64,000 nucleotides of DNA, from the NCBI RefSeq assembly GCF_018866325.1, contig NZ_CP076457.1:5615001-5679000 (forward strand), given 5' to 3'. Position numbers and translations under genes: made by a program. This stretch comes from Streptomyces sp. YPW6. Its GTDB lineage: Bacteria; Actinomycetota; Actinomycetes; Streptomycetales; Streptomycetaceae. The notes beneath the pieces were generated by a model, which searched no databases, had not been told where the DNA came from, and was given only the letters and a program-made list of their open reading frames with translations. Below, piece after piece: positions 24,740 to 33,019 of the stretch. The first letter of the stretch is position 1. Every line of letters starts with the position of its first letter.

Positions 24740-26269
24740 TCAGCTGATGGACTTGATGCTGCCCCAGCCGCCGGTGCCGACCTGGATGCTCGGGCCGTCC
24801 ACCGGGCCGTGGATCGAGCTCGCGCCCTTGTAGAACTTCAGGGTGCCGTCGCCCGCGGTGGTCCACATGTCGGCGACGCCGTTGCGGTCCGCGTCGGCCG
24901 CGCCCGCGATCAGGGGGCGGTGGGAGACGGTGTAGCCGTGGCCGTACTCGGTCCGGCTGCCGAACGTGTTGTTCGACAGGCCGAGGTAGATGTACAGGAT
25001 GCCGTCACGCCTGTCCCGGGCCAGCAGGTCGACCCGGCCGTCCTTGTCGGCGTCGCCGGGAGCCGACAGGTCCATCACGTCCCAGCCGCTCGTGCCGATG
25101 ACCACCGGGGCGGCGACGGTCGGCGTGGGCGCGGACTTCCCCTTGTACAGGTACAGCTTGTTGCTGTGCTGGACGACCAGGTCGGGGTGCCCGTCCCGGT
25201 CGACGTCCCCGGCGCTCACCAGCTTCGAGTCGGTGGGCAGCCCGGTGAGTAGCTTGACCGGGGAACCCAGCGTGCCGGTGCCCCGGTTGGGGTAGACGCG
25301 CAGTTCGCCGCCCACGATGGCGACGACGTCCTCCATGGCGTCCCCGGTCCAGTCGCCGCGGTGCGTCACCGCGGCACCCGACCAGCCGCCGGTGCCGATC
25401 TGGATCCGCGAGCCGAGGGCGCCGGTGCCGGTGCCCGGGTAGAGGTACAGCTTGCCGGTGTTGTCCACCGCGACCAGGTCGGGCTTGTTGTCGCCGGTCA
25501 GGTCGCCCGGGACGGCGGCGGTGGTGTCCGTGATCCAGGCGCGTACGTCGTCCACGCGGGTCGCGACGGCGCCCGTACGGGTCTCGGTGGCCGGCGTACC
25601 GGTGCAACCGCCCATCCAGGACCTGCTGGTGACGGCGAGCAGTTCCTGCCGGCCGCCGCTCTCGCGCAGGACCGGGCCGCCGGCGTCCCCCTGGCAGATG
25701 ACCGCGTCGCCGACCGCCGTCAGCGCGATGTCCGCCGAGGCGTCGCCGTTCGCGGTGAACGACCCGGTGTGCAGCCGGTCGGGCATCCAGGTCGTCCTCG
25801 TCCGGCCGAACCCGGCCGCGGTCACGTTCTCGTCGGCCGTCGCCGGGGTGGCGGCCAGGGCGATCGGCTGCACACCCGCGACGCCCACGCCCAGCTTCAC
25901 CAGGACCAGGTCACGGTCGGCGTGCGGGACGAGCTCGACGGCGGTACGGACGGCCCCGCCCGTGGTCTGCGTCAGGTCGGTGCGCCCGACCGTCACGGTG
26001 GTCGTGACCTTGGGCTTGCCCGGCTGGACCACGCCCGTGGCGTCGGTGAAGCAGCTCGCGGCGGAGAGCACCCACCGCGGATCCACGAGCGTTCCCGTGC
26101 AGGAGCGGTCGGAGGGTCCGACGACGATCCTCGCGGTGTGCCCGAAGACGGCCGCGTCGGCCGGCGCCCCCTGCAGGGCCATGGCGGGCGAGGAGACGAA
26201 ACTCCCCGCCACGGTTGCGGCGACAGCTGCGCCGACGGTCCAGAATGTGCGTCTGTGCGAACGAGGCAC
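24740..26269 (-). CDS. Secreted S1-protease-like protein (catalytically dead) with VCBS/FG-GAP repeats
   Basis: 509 aa from the GTG at 26269, with GGGGGT 8 nt upstream; an ATG at 26284 overlaps that ribosome site. Signal peptide (1-32), chymotrypsin-fold domain (about 35-255), then VCBS/FG-GAP propeller repeats (about 258-509: GDLTGDNKPDLVAVD, GDVDRDGHPDLVV, GDADKDGRVDLLA, ADADRNGVADMWT). The usual TAAHC is SAASC (His to Ser72) and GDSGGP is GDAGGP (Ser to Ala196), while Asp120 in DRDLVLVKL remains. It therefore cannot work by the normal triad. The six or so cysteines suggest disulfides. The repeats have Ca-binding DxDxDG loops. A binding or decoy role is possible. Confidence 0.88.
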   Translation of the reverse strand: MPRSHRRTFWTVGAAVAATVAGSFVSSPAMALQGAPADAAVFGHTARIVVGPSDRSCTGTLVDPRWVLSAASCFTDATGVVQPGKPKVTTTVTVGRTDLTQTTGGAVRTAVELVPHADRDLVLVKLGVGVAGVQPIALAATPATADENVTAAGFGRTRTTWMPDRLHTGSFTANGDASADIALTAVGDAVICQGDAGGPVLRESGGRQELLAVTSRSWMGGCTGTPATETRTGAVATRVDDVRAWITDTTAAVPGDLTGDNKPDLVAVDNTGKLYLYPGTGTGALGSRIQIGTGGWSGAAVTHRGDWTGDAMEDVVAIVGGELRVYPNRGTGTLGSPVKLLTGLPTDSKLVSAGDVDRDGHPDLVVQHSNKLYLYKGKSAPTPTVAAPVVIGTSGWDVMDLSAPGDADKDGRVDLLARDRRDGILYIYLGLSNNTFGSRTEYGHGYTVSHRPLIAGAADADRNGVADMWTTAGDGTLKFYKGASSIHGPVDGPSIQVGTGGWGSIKSIS

Positions 26270-26440
26270 GACGTTTACCCCCATGGAATGAATGTCCGGG
26301 GCCCTCGCCGACTGAGGACGAAAGCCCGTAAGTGACCGGATTCAAACACGGCTTGACCGGCTCCGTCCGGCCAAGATCAGGAACAACGGGCAAATTTCAC
26401 GGCGGACCGTGTGGACTATGTCACTACAACCATGTCCCTT

Positions 26441-27172
26441 TTACGCGTACGGGCTCGGCCGACCGGCGCGACGGGCCCGCCACAGGTCGCGGAGGAGCGC
26501 GATCTCGGCCATGTGATGAATGAGCTCCAGATTGGCGTTGGCCAGGGTGCCGACGTACGCGTCGTCGGGGTCGGAGCCGTACGGATACTGCGAGAGGCCG
26601 ACCGTGTCGAGCTGCTCCTCGGTCAGCGTGCCCATGCTCGCGCGATGGCGGTCGAGCGTCGCCCGGAACCGCTCCAGCGCGAGCGAGGCGGACGGGGTGA
26701 AGTCGACCAGCAGGTGCGGGTCCTGCCGCCGTTCGCCGAAGGTCCACTCCCAGCGGCCCGCGAAGTCGGAGTGCAGATGCCCCAGCCGCCACGCGATGGT
26801 GGTGACCGGTACGACGTCGGGCTCCGGCTCACCGGTGAAGGCGAGGACCTCCTCGACCCGTGCGACGCTGACGCTCCAGTCCTCGGCGATCTTCGCGACG
26901 GACATCCCGTCCGCCGCCTGCCGCGCGACCTCCGCGTACTCGCTCGCGGGAATCTCCGGTGCGCCCTTGTCCATGACCCAGTCGCCGGGCCCGTACGCCC
27001 GGGGCGTGACCGCCTCCTCCCGGCGCCGGATCGACCAGCTTCCGGGCGCGGGCTCCCACAGGTACTCCTCGTCCCCGAGGCCCCGCAGCCGGACGTCCGC
27101 CATCTCCCGTGCCTGATCGAACTGGTCGATCAGGATGCCCAGTCGGTCGGTCCGCGGACCCTGGCCGCTCAT
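26441..27172 (-). CDS. DinB-like four-helix-bundle protein
   Basis: 243 aa. N-terminal helix (ILIDQFDQAREMADVRLRGL), the EYLWEPAPGSWSIRR motif, a later TTIAWRLGHLHSDFAGRWEWTFG helix and a C-terminal ANLELIHHMAEIALLRDLW helix place it in the DinB / mycothiol-maleylpyruvate isomerase-like superfamily, whose His residues bind a metal. Between helices one and two (about 85-118) is an HTH-like insert, ADGMSVAKIAEDWSVSVARVEEVLAF. Actinobacterial relatives are often thiol-dependent transferases. Substrate unknown. Confidence 0.8.
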   Translation of the reverse strand: MSGQGPRTDRLGILIDQFDQAREMADVRLRGLGDEEYLWEPAPGSWSIRRREEAVTPRAYGPGDWVMDKGAPEIPASEYAEVARQAADGMSVAKIAEDWSVSVARVEEVLAFTGEPEPDVVPVTTIAWRLGHLHSDFAGRWEWTFGERRQDPHLLVDFTPSASLALERFRATLDRHRASMGTLTEEQLDTVGLSQYPYGSDPDDAYVGTLANANLELIHHMAEIALLRDLWRARRAGRPSPYA

Positions 27173-27282
27173 CAGCAGCTCCCTCGTCGTGAAGCCGCGG
27201 GCGGTCCCCGGCGTCCGGAGGGAAGGTAACGGCTCGCTCCGTGCGACGCGACCGAATTCCCGGAGGCCCCCGGGGCGTCAGG

Positions 27283-27699
27283 TCACCCCTCGGACTGCTG
27301 GGACTCCCGCTTGTACTTCTCCGCCAGCCGGTCCAGCTCACGCATCGCCTGGGCGTGCCCGCTCAGACGCAGACTCACACTGCCGGTCGTGAACAGCGCC
27401 GTTCCCACGAGCGCCACCGGGACCGAGAGCCCGAGGACGGCCAAGGCCTCGGGCCAGTCGCGTTCGTTCGCGCAGTAATCCCCCGCTTGAACCCCCTCGT
27501 TGGCGGTGCCGCCGTCGGTGAACAGGCGCGCCGAGCACTCCCTCTCGAAGCCGGTGCGTGTCTCGATCGAGTACTCGGTCGTCAGCAGAATCGCGCACCA
27601 GCCCCAGAGCAGGCCGGCCAGGATCAGCAGGCCGGTTCCCGCGTCACGTATACGGGTTGATCGCGCCCGGAATTCGAGGTCGTACTCTCGTGATCGCAT
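27283..27699 (-). CDS. Small membrane protein, two helices
   Basis: 138 aa from the ATG at 27699; no clear ribosome site, so the start is uncertain. The protein has helices at about 18-38 (AGTGLLILAGLLWGWCAILLTT) and 82-105 (ALAVLGLSVPVALVGTALFTTG). Between them lies an outer loop of about 40 residues with two cysteines (FERECS, GDYCANE) that could form a disulfide. The tail is basic and helical (AMRELDRLAEKYKRES). I do not recognise a family. It lies at the end of a run of small membrane-protein genes on the minus strand. Confidence 0.6.
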   Translation of the reverse strand: MRSREYDLEFRARSTRIRDAGTGLLILAGLLWGWCAILLTTEYSIETRTGFERECSARLFTDGGTANEGVQAGDYCANERDWPEALAVLGLSVPVALVGTALFTTGSVSLRLSGHAQAMRELDRLAEKYKRESQQSEG

Positions 27700-27730
27700 G
27701 GCGGACGAATCTAGCAGCGCACCGCGCGGC

Positions 27731-27894
27731 TCAGTCCATCCGGGCACGGACGGCCAGGACGGCGACCAGCAGGGCCGGCAAAGCAGGAGCGTGAAGGCGA
27801 TCGCGCAACCGCCGAGCCGGCCCGCCCGGGCCGCCGGACCGGCGTTGAGGACGGCGGTGGTGAACGCGAGGACCACGGCCTGCCCGAGGTTCAT
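27731..27894 (-). pseudogene. Short hydrophobic protein gene, apparent frameshift
   Basis: From the ATG at 27894 the frame reads MNLGQAVVLAFTTAVLNAGP... GCAIAFTLLL. The natural continuation (LPALLVAVLAVRARMD, stop at 27731) is in another frame, and one extra T at the CTTT near 27782 would join them. Joined, it would be a 54-aa two-helix membrane protein. In the uncorrected frame the reading runs into the next gene without a stop. It could be decay or a sequencing indel. Confidence 0.4.
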
Positions 27895-28018
27895 GGTGGT
27901 GGACCACCACCCCGGGGCCAGGAGAGAAGTTGAGTCAGGGCCGAAGCGCGGGCAACCGGATACTGGCGTGAACTCGGCACGGGGGCAGGCGAGACGGGGC
28001 TCGCTGCGTGGGGTCGGG

Positions 28019-28387
28019 TCAGCCGGACGCCAGGAGAGCCGCAACGGCGACGCCGATGGTGGCGAGGAGACAGAAGTCGGCAATCCAGGAGACGGTGATG
28101 GTCCGCCGTGACTGCTCTTCGGTGCGCGGGCCCCTGCGCTGCCGGACGATCTCTTCGATCCGTGCGACGGCCCGGTCCGACGATCCGGTGAAGTGGTCCA
28201 GGAGCGACCCGCCGAACGCGGCCTTCGCCTCCATCTCCGCGTACGGCTCGAACCGTGTGGGCAGTTGGCTCCCCTGCACCAGGCCAACCGGGCGGGAGAA
28301 CGTCCCGTCCCGGAGGAGTCGTGGGTGGGGATCTTCTTCGTCGTCTCGATCTGGCCGGGAGACCGTCTGGTTCGCGTGCCTGACCAC
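28019..28387 (-). CDS. Hypothetical protein with C-terminal membrane anchor
   Basis: 122 aa, GTG start 25 bp after the stop of the beta-lactamase-like gene. The N-terminal 50 residues are charged and Pro/Arg-rich. A helical part (YAEMEAKAAFGGSLLDHFTGSSDRAVARIEEIVRQRRG) follows, and the end is one membrane helix (ISWIADFCLLATIGVAVAALLASG region). No family recognised. The order with the two downstream small membrane genes suggests one transcript. Confidence 0.55.
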   Translation of the reverse strand: MVRHANQTVSRPDRDDEEDPHPRLLRDGTFSRPVGLVQGSQLPTRFEPYAEMEAKAAFGGSLLDHFTGSSDRAVARIEEIVRQRRGPRTEEQSRRTITVSWIADFCLLATIGVAVAALLASG

Positions 28388-28411
28388 GCCCGAGCGGGGC
28401 GGCCGCCGGGT

Positions 28412-29224
28412 TCAGGGCAGCTCGGCCAGAACCGCGTCCGTGAACGGGGTCCACGCCTCCGCCGCCCACGGGCCGAAGGCGCGGTCGGTCAGGGCGACGC
28501 AGGCGACGCCCGCCACCGGGTCGATCCACAGGAACGTGCCCGACTGGCCGAAGTGCCCGAAGGTGGCGGGGGAGGACGTGTTCCCCGTCCAGTGCGGGGA
28601 CTTGGAGTCGCGGATCTCGAAGCCGAGGCCCCAGTCGTTCGGGTTCTGGTGGCCGTAGCCGGGCAGGACGCCCTTGAGGCCCGGGTGCACGACGCTCTGG
28701 GCCTCCAGGACCGTACGCGGGTCGAGGAGGCGCGGGGCCTGCACCTCGGCGGCGAAGCGGACCAGGTCGTCCACCGTCGAGACGCCGTCGCGGGCCGGGG
28801 AGCCGTCCAGGGTCGTGGAGGTCATGGCCAGGGGTTCCAGGACCGCCTGGCGCAGGTACTCCGCGAACGGGATGCCGGACGCCTTCGCGATGTGGTCGCC
28901 CAGCACCTCGAAGCCCGCGTTGGAGTACAGGCGCCGGTTGCCGGGCGGGGCCGTCACCCGGTGTTCGTCGAAGGCGAGGCCGCTGGTGTGGGCGAGCAGG
29001 TGGCGGACCGTGGAGCCCTCGGGCCCGGCCGGCTCGTCCAGCTCGACGGCCCCCTCCTCGTACGCCACCAGCGCCGCGTAGGCCGCGAGCGGCTTGGTGA
29101 CCGAGGCGAGGGGGAAGCGGTGTCCGGTCGGCCCGTGCGTGCCGAGGACCGTGCCGTCCGCCCGGACGACGGCGGCCGCCGCCGTCGTGACCGGCCAGGT
29201 GTCGATGATGCGCAGGCTCTCCAT
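28412..29224 (-). CDS. Class C beta-lactamase-like serine hydrolase
   Basis: 270 aa, shorter than true AmpC. Serine-hydrolase motifs: LASVTKPLA (SxxK with Ser41 and Lys44), a YSNAG motif (YxN) near residue 100, and HFGQSG (HxG in place of KTG) near 228. There is no signal peptide, so the protein is probably cytoplasmic. Family members are mostly esterases or D-aminopeptidases rather than antibiotic-resistance enzymes. Confidence 0.87.
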   Translation of the reverse strand: MESLRIIDTWPVTTAAAAVVRADGTVLGTHGPTGHRFPLASVTKPLAAYAALVAYEEGAVELDEPAGPEGSTVRHLLAHTSGLAFDEHRVTAPPGNRRLYSNAGFEVLGDHIAKASGIPFAEYLRQAVLEPLAMTSTTLDGSPARDGVSTVDDLVRFAAEVQAPRLLDPRTVLEAQSVVHPGLKGVLPGYGHQNPNDWGLGFEIRDSKSPHWTGNTSSPATFGHFGQSGTFLWIDPVAGVACVALTDRAFGPWAAEAWTPFTDAVLAELP

Positions 29225-29269
29225 GCGTCCGAGCCTAACGGCCGCACCCGGCAGCCCGCCCCGGGCCCC

Positions 29270-29470
29270 TGGGCGCCCGGGGCAGAGTGGTCCGGCGGAG
29301 GTCCCGGGGTGCCCGGGGGAGGGCGGTCGGGTCGGGGTCCCGGGGTGCCCAGGGGCCGGGCGGTCCGGTCGGGGCCCCGGGTGGCCGGGGGCGCGGCTCT
29401 GTGCCTGCCCCGGGGCGGCCTGCGGGGAGCCGAGGCCCCGGGGCGGCCTGCGCCGCGCCCCCCGGGCCGC
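29270..29470. repeat. Low-complexity GC repeats between minus-strand genes
   Basis: About 200 bp with two copies of GGTCCCGGGGTGCCC (near 29305 and 29336) and two of CCCCGGGGCGGCCTGCG (near 29411 and 29440). Many short hairpins are possible. No coding evidence. Confidence 0.6.
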
Positions 29471-29476
29471 GGGGCA

Positions 29477-30700
29477 TCACGCGGCCAGCGGCTCCAGTGG
29501 TGCCAGCCGGGTTCCCAGCGCCATGATCCGCATCGCCCGTTCCGTCGCGTCCGCCAGGAACTCGCCGCTCCGGCCGATCGCCTCCACCAGCGTCATCGGC
29601 GCGGGCAGGATCGCGCTGTACGCGTCCACGCCCACCGCCCGCACGTCCTGCGCCCCCGGCCCGATCGTCCCCGCCAGCACCAGGACCGGCACCCCCGCCG
29701 CCCTGGCCCGCCGCGCCACCTCCGCCGGGATCTTCCCGCGCACGGTCTGGTGGTCCAGCGCCCCCTCCGCCGTGATCACGAAGTCGGCGCGGGCCAGGCG
29801 GGCGTCCAGGTCGAGACCGTCGAGCAGGACGTCGTAACGGGGGAGGAGGCGGGCGCCCACGGCCGCCAGCCCGGCCCCGAGGCCGCCGGAAGCGCCCGTA
29901 CCGGGTGCCGTACGCAGATCGGGGGCCGGGGCCCCGGGCGGCGGGGCGAAAGCCGGGGACACATCCCGGGTGAGGACGGCGGCCAGCCGCTCCAGGCCCG
30001 CCGAGAGCAGCTCCACCTCCGCCGGGGTCGCCCCCTTCTGCGGCCCGAACACCCGGGCCACGCCGCGCTTCCCGCACAGCACGTTGTACGGGTTGCAGGC
30101 GACCAGCAGTCCGGCGTCGGCCAGCCTGGGGTCGAGGCCGGACGGATCGATGCGCTCCAGTTCGTGCAACGCACCTCCACCCGGCCGGAGTTCACGGCCG
30201 TGCCGGTCGGTCAGCCGGGCCCCGAGCGCCCGGAGCGCGCCCGCGCCCCCGTCCGACGTACCGGAGTCGCCGCAGCCGACGAGGATGCGCCGCGCCCCGG
30301 TATCCAGGGCCGCCCGGATCAGCTCGCCGACACCGTACGTCGTCGTCGCGCCCGGATGGCGGCGGTCCGGCGGGACCAGGGCGAGGCCCGCGACGGCCGC
30401 CATCTCCACGACGGCGGTCAGCGGGCCGGGTCCGCCCAGCAGCGCGAAGTGCGAGGCGACCGGCTCGCCCACGGGGCCCGTCGCCGTGCACGGCACCAGG
30501 CGGCCGCCGCCGGCCAGGGCCAGCGCCTCCGCCGTCCCCTCGCCGCCGTCCACGAGAGGGATGAGGTCGAGATCGGCGTCGGGGAGCACCCGGCGTACCC
30601 CGGTGGCGATGGCCTCCGCGACCCGGGCGGCCGACAGGGACTCCTTGAACCCGCTGGGGGCGATGGCGATGCGGTGAGCGGGACGGACGGGACGGGTCAT
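29477..30700 (-). CDS. Glycerate kinase (GlxK/GarK family)
   Basis: 407 aa from the ATG at 30700, overlapping the stop of the transporter gene by 4 bp (ATGA). Family motifs: IAPSGFKESLSAARVAEAI, PLVDGGEGTAEAL, GCGDSGTSDGGAGAL, CNPYNVLCGKRGVARVFGPQKGA, and ITAEGALDHQTVRGKIPAEVA. Phosphorylates glycerate with ATP, linking glyoxylate or glucarate breakdown to glycolysis. Coupling to an SLC13 anion transporter suggests import of a carboxylate such as glycerate, followed by phosphorylation. Confidence 0.92.
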   Translation of the reverse strand: MTRPVRPAHRIAIAPSGFKESLSAARVAEAIATGVRRVLPDADLDLIPLVDGGEGTAEALALAGGGRLVPCTATGPVGEPVASHFALLGGPGPLTAVVEMAAVAGLALVPPDRRHPGATTTYGVGELIRAALDTGARRILVGCGDSGTSDGGAGALRALGARLTDRHGRELRPGGGALHELERIDPSGLDPRLADAGLLVACNPYNVLCGKRGVARVFGPQKGATPAEVELLSAGLERLAAVLTRDVSPAFAPPPGAPAPDLRTAPGTGASGGLGAGLAAVGARLLPRYDVLLDGLDLDARLARADFVITAEGALDHQTVRGKIPAEVARRARAAGVPVLVLAGTIGPGAQDVRAVGVDAYSAILPAPMTLVEAIGRSGEFLADATERAMRIMALGTRLAPLEPLAA

Positions 30701-32130
30701 GGCTGGGTCTCCAGGAGGACGGGCACGCCGAGCAGCGGCCAGACGACGAGCGCGAAGGCGAGGACGAGGGCCGCCGTGAGCGGCGCGAGGAGGGCGGACA
30801 GCCGCAGCAGGTCGCGCGGGGTGTACGTGGGGGTGCCGGGCACGTCCGCGAAGAGCGCGACCGGCTTCGCCGAGGACGGCAGGGTGTGGCAGAAACCGGC
30901 GGCGGCCGTCGACGCAAGCGCCGCCGTCACCGGGTTGACCCCGGCCCCGACCGCCGCCGCGACCACCAGCGGGACGAGGACGGAGGAGCGGGCGGAGCGC
31001 GACTGGAGCGCCAGATGGGCGGCCGTGCTGACGACGACCACGCCGGCCAGGAACAGCCACGGGGGCGTGGACGCCCCCAGGGGGATCCACCCCACCAGCC
31101 AGCCGGCCGCACCCGAGTCGGAGAGCGCGACGCCCATCGCCATCGTGGCGGCCATGAACAGCAGCAGCGGCCAGGGAACCGATCGCAGGCCGTCCTTGAA
31201 GCGGACCGTGCCCAGCGCCGGAGAGGTCGCCACCAGCGCGCCGATCAGCGCGACCACGGCGGGTGACACCCCGTGCAGCGGCTCGCTGCACCACAGCAGG
31301 ACGACGGTCGCCAGGAGCAGCAGGCACCGGGACTCCGCCAGCGTGAACGGGCCCTCGACGGCCGTCCCGGAGTGCTCCTGGATCTGTCCCGCCGTGATCG
31401 TGACCGGACCCTTGCGGTCGGCCCGCCGGGTCGTCGTCAACAGCACAAGCTCGGCGGCGAGATGGGACGAGACGACGGCCAGCGGCAGCCCGAGGACCAG
31501 CCAAGGGACGAAGCCCAGCCGCTCCCCGGTCTGCTCCCACAGCACCCCGACCGTGATCAGGTGCGCGCCCGCCCCGATCAGCGTCGCGACGGCGGACAGC
31601 AGGATGACGGTGGGGAAGAGCAGCGCCAGCATGACGACGAGACGCCCGCGCTCACGGAGTGCGGCCGCCAGGGCCAGGAACACCGGAAGGGCGAGCGCGG
31701 CCCGCCCCGACGTGGCCGGCACGGCGAACGCGGTGACGACGAGACCGGCCGTGGTGAGGTGCACCAGTTGGCGTACGGTCCTGGCCCCGCCGACGAGGAA
31801 GACGGCGGCCCGGCCCGCGAGACCGGTCCGGGTCACGGCGGCGGCGAGGACGAAAGCGCAGATCAGCAGCCAGACCGTCTCGTCTCCCAGGGTGGCGAAC
31901 AGGGTCTCGCTGCTGATCACCCCCGTCACCGTCAGCGCCAGGCCCGCGCCGAGCGCGATGTAGGCGTCGTCCACCGGGGTGGCGATCCAGGCGGCGGTGG
32001 CCAGGGCGAAGACGGCGAGCGAGAGCCGCCCGTCGGCGCCGAGGCCGGGGGTGGCGCCGGGGACGGCGAGGAGAGCGCAGAGCCCGAGGACGGCGCAGAG
32101 GCCGACGGTCTGCCGGAGAGGGAGAGGCAC
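30697..32130 (-). CDS. SLC13/DASS-family anion transporter
   Basis: 477 aa, GTG start, about 12-13 hydrophobic segments. The two half-repeats show DASS-like features: ATPVDDAYIALGAGLALTVTGVISSE, LGDETVWLLICAFVLAAAV, and in the second half VPLVVAAAVGAGVNPVTAALASTAAAGFCHTLPSSAKPVALF, equivalent to the substrate-binding SNT region. The family moves di- and tricarboxylates or sulfate with Na+. The coupled glycerate kinase hints at a hydroxy-acid substrate. That substrate is inferred only from context. Confidence 0.87.
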   Translation of the reverse strand: MPLPLRQTVGLCAVLGLCALLAVPGATPGLGADGRLSLAVFALATAAWIATPVDDAYIALGAGLALTVTGVISSETLFATLGDETVWLLICAFVLAAAVTRTGLAGRAAVFLVGGARTVRQLVHLTTAGLVVTAFAVPATSGRAALALPVFLALAAALRERGRLVVMLALLFPTVILLSAVATLIGAGAHLITVGVLWEQTGERLGFVPWLVLGLPLAVVSSHLAAELVLLTTTRRADRKGPVTITAGQIQEHSGTAVEGPFTLAESRCLLLLATVVLLWCSEPLHGVSPAVVALIGALVATSPALGTVRFKDGLRSVPWPLLLFMAATMAMGVALSDSGAAGWLVGWIPLGASTPPWLFLAGVVVVSTAAHLALQSRSARSSVLVPLVVAAAVGAGVNPVTAALASTAAAGFCHTLPSSAKPVALFADVPGTPTYTPRDLLRLSALLAPLTAALVLAFALVVWPLLGVPVLLETQP

Positions 32131-32219
32131 GCTGTACAGCCTCGGAAGGCGGGGTGAGCGCTCGATGAGCCGCCCGTGAAGGACCCTTCATCTCCGGTGC
32201 TCCGGTGCTCGGGCCCTCG

Positions 32220-32360
32220 GGGCGGACCGCCGCCGGGGGCGGAGCAGCCCCGCACACGGACGCCGGGGCCCGGACCGCTCGCCGGTGTTCCCTTCCTCCG
32301 GCCGGACCGCCGCCGGACGACCGGGGCGGCCCCGCACGCGCACGCCGGGGCCCGGTCCGT
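32220..32360. repeat. Imperfect direct repeat of about 58 bp
   Basis: Two copies (about 32220-32279 and 32301-32360) share CGGACCGCCGCCGG and a common end, ACGCCGGGGCCCGG. The second copy runs into the response-regulator stop. They may serve as a terminator region for the operon. Confidence 0.5.
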
Positions 32361-33019
32361 TACGGCAGCCGGTACCCCATGCCCCGTACCGTCTCCAGCC
32401 GTTCGGCCCCCAACTTCCGGCGCAGTGACCGGACATACACGTCCACGATGTTGGAGCCGGGGTCGAAGTCGTACCCCCACACGTGCGACAGGATCTGCTC
32501 GCGCGACAGCACCTGGCCCGGGTGGCGCAGGAACATCTCCAGCAGCACGAACTCGCGCGCGGTCAGGTCCACCGTCCGGTCCTCCGCGCGGGCCCGGCGC
32601 GTCCGCAGGTCCAGGGCGAGGCTGCCGCTGCGCAGCAGGGTGACCTCCGGGGCGCGGGCGGCGGTGCGTTGCCGCAGCCGTACCCGGGCGAGCAGCTCCT
32701 CGAAGCGGAACGGCTTCGTCATCCAGTCGTCGGCCCCGCCCTCCAGGCCCGCCACCGTGTCCCGGACCGAGTCGCGGGCGGTGAGCACGATCACCGGCAG
32801 CGTGACGCGTGCCTCGCGCAGTTCACGCAGCACGGTGAACCCGTCCCGGCCCGGCAGTCCGATGTCGAGCACCATCAGGTCGAACCCGCCGGTCAGCGCG
32901 TGACCGAGCGCCAGGTCGCCGTCCTCGGCGACGACCGTGGTGAAGCCGTTGGCGCGCAGGCCCTTCTGGACGAACGAGGCGATGCGCTCCTCGTCCTCCG
33001 CGATCAGGACGCGGTTCAT
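32360..33019 (-). CDS. OmpR/PhoB-type response regulator
   Basis: 219 aa from the ATG at 33019. Receiver domain (1-115) with acidic residues EDEE near 8-11, the phospho-Asp in MVLDIGLPGRDG (about Asp52), Thr in LTARDS and Lys in KPFRFEELLAR. The winged-helix output domain (about 125-219) has TAREFVLLEMFLRHPGQVLSREQILSHVWGYDFDPGSNIVDVYVRSLRRKLG. Its ATG overlaps the kinase stop (TGATG), so the pair is stoichiometric. The targets are not visible. Confidence 0.95.
   Translation of the reverse strand: MNRVLIAEDEERIASFVQKGLRANGFTTVVAEDGDLALGHALTGGFDLMVLDIGLPGRDGFTVLRELREARVTLPVIVLTARDSVRDTVAGLEGGADDWMTKPFRFEELLARVRLRQRTAARAPEVTLLRSGSLALDLRTRRARAEDRTVDLTAREFVLLEMFLRHPGQVLSREQILSHVWGYDFDPGSNIVDVYVRSLRRKLGAERLETVRGMGYRLP

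Noticed and set aside
28412..29224. Antibiotic-resistance beta-lactamase
   Set aside because: SxxK and YxN are present but the KTG triad is HxG and there is no signal peptide; it fits the esterase-like branch.
28193..31963. 1256-aa plus-strand frame
   Set aside because: Crosses four minus-strand genes with good motifs; composition is Arg/Gly/Ser-rich without domains.
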